Positions 7,719 to 17,900 of a stretch of 59,957 bases of DNA are shown here, one piece after another; within the stretch, counting starts at the first letter, position 1, and the number at the start of each line of letters is the position of its first letter. The notes below the pieces were generated by a model. That model made no database searches, was not told where the DNA came from, and saw nothing but the letters and a program-made list of their open reading frames with translations. Source of the stretch: UBA3206 sp963623875 (GTDB taxonomy: Bacteria; Bacillota_I; Bacilli_A; Acholeplasmatales; Anaeroplasmataceae); the NCBI GenBank assembly GCA_963623875.1, contig CAVFNL010000032.1:1-59957 (forward strand), in the 5' to 3' direction. The translations under genes were made by a program, and so were the position numbers.

Positions 7719-10700
7719 GCACTTTTACTATTTACATAGTATAGATTGTATCTTTGAAGCTTATTGTTTGATAAATTAGCACATTCTTTATTTATGCATG
7801 TTACATTAAATCCTCTATTTTCAATCGCAGTTTTTATTATAGCATACTCATCAATAATTTTAGAAACAAAACAATGCATTATATCAGATACTGAAATATC
7901 ATATGAAGTAGCGTAATTTACAACTCCTTCTTGTGTTATAGCATCACTGCTCTTTGTAATTCCTAGTTTTACAAGTTCAGCCATAAACATCTTTAATTCA
8001 CCATCTGGCATTACATATAATTCTTTATTATCTTTATCTGTAATTTTAATTTTGTTTTCTACAATAATATCAATTACATCACCATTATATGTAATTTCAA
8101 TTAAATAAGGGAAGGAAGCTTTTATAATATTAGATTGATAGAAATATGTATATGATGTTGAAATTTCAAAGTTTTTGATTTCAATATCATCGCTCAATTT
8201 ACTATACCCTAATTCATCTAATGTTTTAAGTAATAATATTTGACTTTCAGGTTTTATAAATTTATAAATATTATCATAATCAGCGCTTGGAACAACAATA
8301 TTTTCAATTTTTGTGGCTTCACTTGAAATTTGATTATGTAATAAATATGAATTTACACCACCATCATTACTATATAACATATTAATTAATTCTTTTATAG
8401 TTATACTTTTAATAATATCTTCACTTATATCTCCATACTTATTATTGAAGTTTAGAATAAATTCTAATTCTTTAATTTTATAAATATCAACATAAGCCCC
8501 ATTTGAATATTCAAGGGATGCATTTGTTTTTGTCATTTCATTTTCAATAAGTATATTATTAATATTCGAAGAAATTAAAGCGCGTGTAATAGATGATGCG
8601 AATGCATAATCAGATAATGGCTTATCATAGTACACTTCATTAAGTCTACTTAATGTTATACCTTCTAATGCATCAAGAGAATCAATATCAATATTTAATC
8701 CATTTATTGAATAAATTAAATTTGAAAAATCATCTTTAGAAACGACTCTTTCTCCAACTGTTGAATCAATTTTTGCAATTAAATCACATGATATAACATC
8801 AGATGTTAATAGATTATTATCGCTAAGATTGTCTAAAATTTGTTTAGAAATGTTATATTTAACTATCTTAGAATTATACAATACATCAATCTTGCTAAAG
8901 CCTGATATTGTATATGAATCACCTATTAAATCATTAAGTTTTGATTTTATAGTATTAGAATCAAAATTAAGGTTATAATCTGTCTCATTACAATTTGTAA
9001 TATCAATAAGTGATGCGTTTATATAATATCCTTCACTATACCATGAATTATTTATAGAGAAATTAGAAGTTAATGCTTCTTTGCTTGCAACTTCTTTTAA
9101 AGATTTTGGAACTAAAAAACCACTTAGTTCATCTTGAATAGATTCATCATATGATAGCATATAAGCATATGTAGCGTTGAATATAGGACTAGCACTGCTA
9201 TTTTTGAATAATACTTCGTTGTTTTTAAGTAACTTTTTAATAAGTTCTTTTGATTCAATATTTTCTTCATAAATTAATAAAACGTTAGATAAGAAATCTA
9301 CAAGAATTTCTTCTTTGATTTGGTTTGTAGAACTATTAAGTACCATATTAGGAATAATTAAACCTGAAATAATCTCATTTGAATTATTTTTAACTTTATC
9401 TGAAATATTGTAATAAATTATTTCACTACAAAGAACATTAGAAATGGTATCAATAGTAAAATTTTTAATCTTTGAATATATTAAATCAAAATTCAAATCA
9501 TTCAAATCAGACATCTTAATATCTAATGTTTTGATACTTTTAATTAATGCTTTAATTTCTGATTCATCATGCAAAGATGTGTATCTTAGTCCTTCAGGTA
9601 TTATTAAATTTTCTTTAATATCATCATTAGTATATAAAAGGTTAGATATAGTTCCTTCAATAACATAAGATTCTAATAGTGAATCCATAATTCCAAGTGA
9701 AATATCATCATCAATTATACTCATATCATCACTTGATGTAATAAAAGGATATAAAATATCAAATATTGAATCAATATTTCTAAGTATGTTATATGTCTCA
9801 TTACTACTTAATATATAAATTGTATTGCCTAAGCTATCTTTGTCAAATAAACCATCTTCAATATAAACATAATCGGATGCTTTATCTATTAAAATTGATG
9901 TAAATATAGCTCTAATTAAATTAGAATTTGTAGCTTCTTTAGTGACATATTCATCAAACACAGAAGTTAAGGCTTGTCTATATGTTTGATATGTTGATTC
10001 GCTTAATTCATTATTAATGATATAATTTACTAATTCATTATTATCTTTATTAGATATAATATGGTCAATAATTTGAAGTGTAGATTTTACATCAATTGTT
10101 GTAGGACAACTAAATGTTTGTAGGTTATCTGATAAAGTGTCTTTTATCTTATCTTTAACTTTTTTTGAATTAATTAAAACTTCAAGAACATTTGAATTTA
10201 TTATTTCATTTTTACACAACTCATAATCTTCAGTGATGCTATCATTATTTAAGCTAAACATAAGATTAATAGCATTAACATTGTTAGTATCGATATCTTT
10301 AAATACACTATTATAAATATTTATGGCAGATGGAACAACTTTAACTAATGATTTTAATTCATCAGTCCAATCTACATCATCATATTTTGAATTATAAATT
10401 GATTCCTCATTAGATAACTCTTTAGAATCTAAATATCTATTGCATATATATGCATATGTACGGCGTAGTGATTTATTAACATTATCCTTGTATTTATTAA
10501 AGAATGAAAGTTCACAAATATCATCTGTAATATTACTTACAATAGATAGATATAAATCTGTATCAGCTTCATCATTGTTGTTATATGCATTAAATAAATC
10601 AAATCCCATTGATAATGCTAAATCTAAATCCTGTGGTGATATTAAATCTTTAAGTTTTATAGTAATAAGTTTATCATCATCTATTGTTTCATATTCAGAT

Positions 10701-11896
10701 TTATAGCCTTCTTTAAACATCACTTTAAGACCATCTTGTAGTGCTTCGTTATTTTCAAATATATTATCGATATTATTAATAATAGAATTGATTAAAGAAA
10801 TTGAAAGATTAAATAAATACGTATCTTTATCAAAAGTTCTAAAAACTAATTTAAATTCTTCTTGAAATTCTTCTTGCTTAAATACATCGACTAAGCAATC
10901 GAGCATCGCATTTGAATCCATATCATAGATAGCCTGATAAAAATCATCAGAAATATATTCAATAATAAGATTACATGATTTATCTATAAATGCTCTATAT
11001 GAAATAAATTCTTGATAAAAATAGATATTTTCATTTACGCCATCTTCCGAAACTGCGCCATCGAATACTAAATCTGTTAAAAATAGATAGTATGGAACAT
11101 CATTTGGATCTTTTACCGAATTTAATACTTTATAAATTCCACTATTTCCGTATTTTGAAATGGATTTAAAAAGAGTAGTTTCTTCATTATATTCTTCTGC
11201 TGTGTTATCAGTAATTTTATCAGTATTATTGTTGTGATAAAAAATCAAATACAATGGTGCGCCTAATACAGATAAAATGATAGTCGCAAATATTAATCCT
11301 CTAAACATTCCAATAAGACCACCTAATAGTCTTTGTTTTTGGTAAGAATGTGGCTCTTTAAAATTCATAAAATCTTTATTAATTTTCTTTTTCTTCTTTC
11401 TAGTATTAAAGAAAATATAATAAATTATTCTAAAAATTAAAACAATAATTATATATAAAATGAATAAAACTATCGCAAGTACTACTTTAAGAACAGCTTG
11501 AGCAAGTGCCGTAACATATGCACCACTATCGATTAATACATCTGAAATATTAACGTCGTTATTTTTTAACCAATATTCAATTAGAATATCAGTTAATGTT
11601 TTTCTATCAAGTGATACTTCTAATTTATTTTGAAGATAATTTTCTCCCATTATTGTATTAATAATTTTAACAGAATCTTTATTAAAGAATTGTTCTCTTG
11701 ATAGTAAAACAAATAATATTACAACAATTGAAAGTGCAAGAAATGAATTAAATAATAAAATCCCGCTTTTTCTAAATCCTCTATGAAAACCAATTAAAAA
11801 TCTAATTAAAATTATTAAAAAGAATAATATTGTAGGTACGTATTTAATTATAAATGGTAAATATTTATTTATAGTATTTATGATTGTAAATATCAT
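7715..11896 (-). CDS. Giant membrane protein with CvpA-like N-terminus
   Basis: This 1393-residue protein begins with four membrane helices (about 14-37, 45-66, 128-163, 191-217). The first pair is linked by GFHRGFRKS and the last helix follows a basic loop and begins LGGLIGMFRGLIFA, both features of CvpA family proteins. The positive-inside rule puts the remaining 1170 or so residues outside the cell. That part is rich in Asp, Asn, Ser and Ile, looks mainly helical, has no LPXTG or repeats I can name, and few cysteines. It is the last gene of the ten-gene run, 21 bases after the leucine-rich protein. The CvpA resemblance is moderate; the ectodomain is unrecognised. Confidence 0.7.
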   Translation of the reverse strand: MIFTIINTINKYLPFIIKYVPTILFFLIILIRFLIGFHRGFRKSGILLFNSFLALSIVVILFVLLSREQFFNKDSVKIINTIMGENYLQNKLEVSLDRKTLTDILIEYWLKNNDVNISDVLIDSGAYVTALAQAVLKVVLAIVLFILYIIIVLIFRIIYYIFFNTRKKKKKINKDFMNFKEPHSYQKQRLLGGLIGMFRGLIFATIILSVLGAPLYLIFYHNNNTDKITDNTAEEYNEETTLFKSISKYGNSGIYKVLNSVKDPNDVPYYLFLTDLVFDGAVSEDGVNENIYFYQEFISYRAFIDKSCNLIIEYISDDFYQAIYDMDSNAMLDCLVDVFKQEEFQEEFKLVFRTFDKDTYLFNLSISLINSIINNIDNIFENNEALQDGLKVMFKEGYKSEYETIDDDKLITIKLKDLISPQDLDLALSMGFDLFNAYNNNDEADTDLYLSIVSNITDDICELSFFNKYKDNVNKSLRRTYAYICNRYLDSKELSNEESIYNSKYDDVDWTDELKSLVKVVPSAINIYNSVFKDIDTNNVNAINLMFSLNNDSITEDYELCKNEIINSNVLEVLINSKKVKDKIKDTLSDNLQTFSCPTTIDVKSTLQIIDHIISNKDNNELVNYIINNELSESTYQTYRQALTSVFDEYVTKEATNSNLIRAIFTSILIDKASDYVYIEDGLFDKDSLGNTIYILSSNETYNILRNIDSIFDILYPFITSSDDMSIIDDDISLGIMDSLLESYVIEGTISNLLYTNDDIKENLIIPEGLRYTSLHDESEIKALIKSIKTLDIKMSDLNDLNFDLIYSKIKNFTIDTISNVLCSEIIYYNISDKVKNNSNEIISGLIIPNMVLNSSTNQIKEEILVDFLSNVLLIYEENIESKELIKKLLKNNEVLFKNSSASPIFNATYAYMLSYDESIQDELSGFLVPKSLKEVASKEALTSNFSINNSWYSEGYYINASLIDITNCNETDYNLNFDSNTIKSKLNDLIGDSYTISGFSKIDVLYNSKIVKYNISKQILDNLSDNNLLTSDVISCDLIAKIDSTVGERVVSKDDFSNLIYSINGLNIDIDSLDALEGITLSRLNEVYYDKPLSDYAFASSITRALISSNINNILIENEMTKTNASLEYSNGAYVDIYKIKELEFILNFNNKYGDISEDIIKSITIKELINMLYSNDGGVNSYLLHNQISSEATKIENIVVPSADYDNIYKFIKPESQILLLKTLDELGYSKLSDDIEIKNFEISTSYTYFYQSNIIKASFPYLIEITYNGDVIDIIVENKIKITDKDNKELYVMPDGELKMFMAELVKLGITKSSDAITQEGVVNYATSYDISVSDIMHCFVSKIIDEYAIIKTAIENRGFNVTCINKECANLSNNKLQRYNLYYVNSKSA

Positions 11897-11917
11897 TTAC
11901 ATACCTCCTTAATTTTC

Positions 11918-13135
11918 TTAAAAGAAATTTATGTTTGAATAATTTCCTTTATCACCAGTTATTACTGTGTTATATGGTATATATAGATAATATATGCTCA
12001 TATAACTAATATCTATTGAACTAGATGCTTTATTAATCATCACACTATTTATCGAAATTACCTCATTACTATCTTTAAATAAATCTCTTAATTTATTATA
12101 GGGACTACCTATGCATAACTGTTGAAGAGATGTATTTTCAAAAGCTCTATTCGCAACACTCGCATTTTTAACATTAACATTGTATAGAAGATTACAGTTT
12201 TTGAAAGCTTTTTTTGCTATATATGTACAATTAGCTGATGAAAATTCTGTTAGGTATTGACAATTTTCAAATGCTGATTCACCAATTGATGTTATGTAAT
12301 CACTATTGTATATCTTCATAATGTTTGAATTTTTAAATGCATTTTTCATTAATACAATATTAGAATTAAATGTTATTTGTGTTATTTTAGAATTTAAAAA
12401 AGCTCCTTCACTAATACCTGAAACCATATACTTTTTTTCTTCACCAGAATCTTTATAAGAAATTTCTTTTGGAAGGATTAATATTTTACTCGAATCATCA
12501 TAAATATCAGACACATAGCATGTTTCAGATTTGATTTCATATGTAATTCCATCAAGTTTTATTCTTTTACCATATTTATTTTTATATAAATAAAGATTAC
12601 CAACTATTCCTGCAATACATACTAGTAAAATAAATACTAAAATAAAATTTAAAAGTTTAGGACGTTTAATTTTGTACACACTTTTGAATTTAAAACTATT
12701 ATGAGATTTATTCTTTTGAACTTTTACTTTCTTCTCTTTAACCTTTTTAGTATTTTCAAGCTTAATAGGATTATTTATTTTATTCAATTTTCCATTTCTA
12801 AAAATACTTCTATCAAAGTCTGCTTCAATAAGATTTACTTTAATAGTGTTAACTGAATTAGATACTTTCAATTTTTCTTCACAAATAAATTCAGTATTTG
12901 CTTTAATTTGTTTTGACATTGTATTTGCAAATACAATTTTTTCAACTAAACAATTATCTTTATCAAAACAAGAAACTTCATATTTAATTTGTTTTAATTC
13001 TTGATTTAAATTGTTATTAAATTTAAATATAATATATTTTGAATCTTCTAAAGAAGAGACAATATAACTTAATAGAGAAACAGGATATTCTTGTGTATCA
13101 ATATATTCAAATTTTTCTATATTAAAAGAACTCAT
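11918..13135 (-). CDS. Membrane protein with cytosolic beta-domain and BspA-type LRR ectodomain
   Basis: The 405 residues comprise a cytosolic N-terminal domain (about 1-120), a basic linker (130-160), one membrane helix (161-184) and an outward C-terminal part. From about 235 to 345 it carries leucine-rich repeats of the BspA/LRR_5 kind, with units such as ISEGAFLNSKITQITF, KNAFKNSNIMKIYN, IGESAFENCQYLTEF and IAKKAFKNCNLLYNV. Residues 48-112 resemble residues 90-145 of the next protein upstream in the operon (FDKDNCLVEKIVF against FDKKNKLIDLTKVF). Its start overlaps the 235-residue gene by 14 bases. BspA repeats usually bind host or matrix proteins; a role here is unproven. Confidence 0.75.
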   Translation of the reverse strand: MSSFNIEKFEYIDTQEYPVSLLSYIVSSLEDSKYIIFKFNNNLNQELKQIKYEVSCFDKDNCLVEKIVFANTMSKQIKANTEFICEEKLKVSNSVNTIKVNLIEADFDRSIFRNGKLNKINNPIKLENTKKVKEKKVKVQKNKSHNSFKFKSVYKIKRPKLLNFILVFILLVCIAGIVGNLYLYKNKYGKRIKLDGITYEIKSETCYVSDIYDDSSKILILPKEISYKDSGEEKKYMVSGISEGAFLNSKITQITFNSNIVLMKNAFKNSNIMKIYNSDYITSIGESAFENCQYLTEFSSANCTYIAKKAFKNCNLLYNVNVKNASVANRAFENTSLQQLCIGSPYNKLRDLFKDSNEVISINSVMINKASSSIDISYMSIYYLYIPYNTVITGDKGNYSNINFF

Positions 13136-13829
13136 AATAAACCTTTCCTCCTAAATGATCTTTTTTAGACTTATGATCTAAAATCAATGTACTAAAAATC
13201 AAATATAGTATTATAACAAAAAGAATAAATAACAATAATATTCCACACATTGATGATGTAAGGTATGTATAAGCTAAATCTTGAAGCCATAATCTAAGTG
13301 TAATATATAAAATAATAAATATTAAACTAAAGAAGGCTATTGAACCCATTGTTTGTTCAAGAAAATATTGTTTTTTGCTTTTTGGAATTATATAGCCTTG
13401 ATTTATGACACTACCATCACACTCACCAACTACTACATTAACATTTTTTGTCTTTTTGTTTAAAAGTAAAATTCTTGATGTCATAGACGTATTTTTGTCA
13501 AAAACTTTAGTTAAATCGATTAATTTATTTTTCTTATCAAATTGTGCAACATAATACGAAATATATTCATGAGGTTCGTTATAATTTAGTATTATTGATT
13601 TTTCATATGAAGAATTTCTTAAAACATATCTTGGAATATAGTTAGAATCAACACTAGAAACTAAGTAATATGAATTGTCTGAACCACCTTCTCTTACTTC
13701 TTTAAATTTATAATCTTCTATGTAAGTCTTATAAAATTTTCTGAATTTTTTAGAGAGGATTTTTTTAATTACTATGCATAAAACAAACATAATACATGAA
13801 AATACAAATATAATATTAAATAATGTCAT
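13122..13829 (-). CDS. Three-helix membrane protein with cytosolic beta-domain
   Basis: The 235-residue protein has membrane helices at about 4-23, 161-182 and 190-216. The basic stretch after the first helix (KKILSKKFRK) places the 25-160 region in the cytosol. That region includes a domain (about 90-145) similar to the N-terminal cytosolic domain of the neighbouring LRR protein, suggesting the two proteins bind the same partner or each other. Gene overlap (14 bases with the next, one base gap to the previous) indicates coupled translation. I know no named family. Confidence 0.7.
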   Translation of the reverse strand: MTLFNIIFVFSCIMFVLCIVIKKILSKKFRKFYKTYIEDYKFKEVREGGSDNSYYLVSSVDSNYIPRYVLRNSSYEKSIILNYNEPHEYISYYVAQFDKKNKLIDLTKVFDKNTSMTSRILLLNKKTKNVNVVVGECDGSVINQGYIIPKSKKQYFLEQTMGSIAFFSLIFIILYITLRLWLQDLAYTYLTSSMCGILLLFILFVIILYLIFSTLILDHKSKKDHLGGKVYYEFF

Positions 13830-13830
13830 G

Positions 13831-14976
13831 TTATTCTTCCTCCTCTTCTACTTTAGTTTCATTTTTTTCAGTGTTTTCTTCGTCATTTATATCTTTTTGC
13901 AAAACATCATCTAAAACGCTGACTTCTTCTTTTGCATTATTTGAATCATTGTTTTCTTCAATTTGCGATTCTTCATTATCTAATAAAGATTCAACTTCAT
14001 CTTCTGCAGTTAATTCTTCAATTAATTTCTTAATATCATTTTTTTCTGATTCTTCAATTTCAGTTCTATTTTCAACAATTATTGAAGATTGTTTAGTTGT
14101 ATTTTTAACTTTTTCATCTTTTTTAAATAAATCATTTATATTTTTAATTTTTGTTGAGAAAACTTTTTCATCAATAGAACTTAATTCATTATAATCATTA
14201 ATTACAATAATATCTCTTCTTACCATAAATCTTAGCATTTGGTGTTTTAATGAATAATTTGGTATAAATAATAGATATACAATTAAAAGTATAGTTGAGA
14301 TTAATGCTAAAAATTCCATATTATCATTAAATGATAATATAAATAAACAAACAATTACAGCAATAGATATAATCTTTATAATATATTCTAAAATGTATGA
14401 TATTATAATATTTTTTGATTCGCTTAATTTAGCCTTACAAAATGATAATTTAGTCGCAAAAACATATGATATATCTTCTTTCTCTTCAAGAATCATTTCA
14501 ACAGGAATATAAATAAATTTTAAATATAATAAATATATTATTAGAACTATTCCTGCTGGAATAATTGCAATAAGGTAAATTAAATTATTTGAAACCATTG
14601 AATCTATTGAAAATGCAAACAACATAAGAATAGATGTTACGAATACTATTAAGAATAATATTGCAGTTTTTATAAGCAAACTAAACATACCACCTAAAAG
14701 TACATTAAACAACCTTTTATGATTAGACATATCTTTATAACTGTCCGCAAATCTTAAATTTTTTTCATTATTTGAAATCTTACTCAATTGTTTATAGTAA
14801 CCTTCCATAACAAATGAATGCAATAGTGTGAAAGGTAGAGATAATATTCTTAGAAGTACGAATAAATAATATCTTATAAAATTTCTTCCGCTTTTGAAAA
14901 TCCCCTTACAACATTTGCCTGCATTTTTACTATAAAATTTATATTTTTTAATTTCCATTTTATCTCCACCATTCAT
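13831..14976 (-). CDS. Polytopic membrane protein with acidic cytosolic tail
   Basis: The 381 residues contain about six membrane helices between residues 35 and 255, including ILFLIVFVTSILMLFAF and IIPAGIVLIIYLLYL, then a hydrophilic C-terminal tail of about 115 residues very rich in Glu and Asp, ending in a run of glutamates. A basic N-terminus (EIKKYKFYSKNAGK) suggests N-in topology. The tail probably lies in the cytosol and could dock basic partners. Its start overlaps the end of the giant MBG gene by one base. Not recognised beyond general resemblance to helical membrane proteins of unknown function. Confidence 0.68.
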   Translation of the reverse strand: MNGGDKMEIKKYKFYSKNAGKCCKGIFKSGRNFIRYYLFVLLRILSLPFTLLHSFVMEGYYKQLSKISNNEKNLRFADSYKDMSNHKRLFNVLLGGMFSLLIKTAILFLIVFVTSILMLFAFSIDSMVSNNLIYLIAIIPAGIVLIIYLLYLKFIYIPVEMILEEKEDISYVFATKLSFCKAKLSESKNIIISYILEYIIKIISIAVIVCLFILSFNDNMEFLALISTILLIVYLLFIPNYSLKHQMLRFMVRRDIIVINDYNELSSIDEKVFSTKIKNINDLFKKDEKVKNTTKQSSIIVENRTEIEESEKNDIKKLIEELTAEDEVESLLDNEESQIEENNDSNNAKEEVSVLDDVLQKDINDEENTEKNETKVEEEEE

Positions 14977-17900
14977 TATAATATTGTTAATATTCCATAA
15001 GTTTGTTTTATGTTATATATATTTGAAACATCATTACCAAGACTATCATAAACTTTAAATGATAATCTGTTTTTTGTGCTTCCTACTTCGATTATTGATG
15101 TATAGCTTACTACTTTAATATTATGTCCATCTAATAATGTACCACTTGTGATAGTAAAATCTTGTGATAAAAGTGCTTCTTTATCATATGTTTTTGATGC
15201 AGATGATGTTTGTACTGTTATTTTTATCGCATCAATTTTCAATATATTTGATAACTTATAATATTCAGAGACATCATTACCAAGACTATCTTTTATTTCT
15301 ACACCTGTGTAAGAACCAACATCAATTTTTGAAACATAATTTAATGTATGTCCATCTAATAAATTAGATGTATCATATGAATCATCTTCTAATCTATGAT
15401 ATTGTCCATCATAAGTTGTACGAACTCCTGATTTTAATACTTCTAGTTCTATACGAATTATTTTTAATTTGGCTTGATATTTTGAAATATTTTTAAAGTC
15501 ATCTGATAGATTTAATAAATTAAATTCCGATGTAATATCATTCATATTTTCATCTAAAACTTTATATGAAGAGATAGGTTGATAATATGAACCAAGCTTA
15601 GTCGCAGTTATTGTAGAATTAAATATAATACTATATTTTTCGTCAAGTTCTTTAATATTATATTGTTTTATTAAATCTTCATCGGTAACGGCTTCAGCCT
15701 TAATGTTATCACCAAGTGTTTGTGGTTTTCCATTATAAACCATTTCTGTAATTTCAGTTTTGTATAGAAGTTTAATTTTTGATACTTCAAATGTTAATTC
15801 AAAACTTAAATCAATTCCACATTCATATAATTCATCATATGAAATAGATGTATTTGTAGTATTAATTAATATAGAATTATTATCGATAACAATAATATAT
15901 TCTCCGGATTTTATAACTTCATCTACATTAGTACCATTTAGTATATAATATGAAATATTTGCGCTAAATGTATTTGTAATATCAGTTGTTTCATAATTAA
16001 CTTTACCCGCATCAATAATTTCTAATGCTTGATTATTGCCTGTATATTCTACAGTTTTACTATAAGTTAATTCATATGATGTAATAAAACTTAATGTTCC
16101 ATATTCATATGTGATTACATAATTTGGTAATAAATCTTCATTATTACTATTATAAATACTTAAAATCATTTCGTTTGTAACCCTATTATTAAGTAGTTTT
16201 TTACAATTATCATCATACGCATTAAGAGTTGTATAGGATACATCATAATTACCTTCAACTAAACTTATTGAAATAGTTTCAAGAGTTTTATTATACGAAG
16301 AAATTGTTTTATTATTATCTACATCAAGAACTGTAAATGTTTTTGAAGTTTTATCTACTCCGTCCCACACAAAAGATTCATCTAGTGTTGTAAACTTTAA
16401 ATTTATTTTTTCTACAACAATTTCTGAGTTTTTATTGCCATAGGTAATATTATAATTATCTGATACATCTAAAGAATTATAAACAAATTTGATTTCATCT
16501 AGACTAAAATAATATGTATTTGCATTGTGAACTGCAGTTTGTACGTTATTATTTTTATCTTTTAAATCATATTCTTTTAATGCTAATTCATCTGTGTTTG
16601 AATACGAAGTATTTTCACTATCTAAAATTGATATAATTTTAGTTAAATCATAATCTTTTCCATTATATCTAAATGTAGTACTATCTAAGACTTCTATTTG
16701 TATATCTTTTTTAGACACAGTTAAATATGCATTAAAATTATATGTGATATCAAAGTTTTTAGTTACATCATTACTATTCTCTCTAATAATCACTTCAAAT
16801 TCATCTAAAATAGTACCAGCATAATTTATTTTACTCATTGAAGTTTTAGTAATTGTAAACTTGTATGAATTATATGTAAATGTATCAGTATCATTTGTAG
16901 ATTCATATAAGGCATTATCTAATGTGTATTTGAATCCTATTGAAGTGTAATAATTACCATATCCATCATAAACAAATTCTCCACCTATTGAATTTACTTC
17001 AATACTCTTTTTTGATATATTAATAGTTCCATAAACATAAGTTATATTATAACAATCATTTACAAAAGAATCTAAATATGAATTAGTTATATTATATGTT
17101 AACACATTTTCATATTCACCAGCGTCAAAACAACTTGTTGACTCAACACATGAAATAGTATCATTTTCTTGTAATCCTTCTTCAGTAAATGTTTTTACAG
17201 TGTGATATGCACCATCAAATTCAAATGATCCTGAGTTAGATGTTATAACAAGATTTGCTTTTTGAATTTCATAAGTAATACTTTCTTGTAATATGTTGTA
17301 GTCATCTACAACACCATTACCAATAACATTATCAAGACTAAATGATATCTCATATTGTCCGGCTTTAACTCCGTTGAAATCACTTACGAACTTTAAAACA
17401 TCGCCTTCTACTTCACCACTATACGTAATATTATATGATAATTCATCAAATTTTGAATTATAAACCTTAGAACATTCGCCATCAATTGAGGCCATCATTT
17501 CTACATCTTTTTTATAAATTGAGGCAATTTTAGCTGACTTACTATCAAGTGTCGCATCATAATTATTATTAAACAATACATCTGATGAAATATATTCCAA
17601 TACGATAGATGTTACAACATAATCCCCAGCATGTAATATTTCAAAACTTGTATAATTATTAACTTCTATTACTTTGATTTGGATATTATTTAAATCTCTA
17701 TCAAGAAGATTAACACACACTGGCTCTAATTCATCAATTGTTATTTCGATACCATCATATGTTTTTACTTTTTCAACAAATCCTACACTGATACTTCTTT
17801 TATTAATTATTAGTTCAGATTCATTTTCAAATATTAAATTAAGCGAATCATTATCTAATAACATACCATCATGATACAATGTGTAAGAATAAATGTTTGA

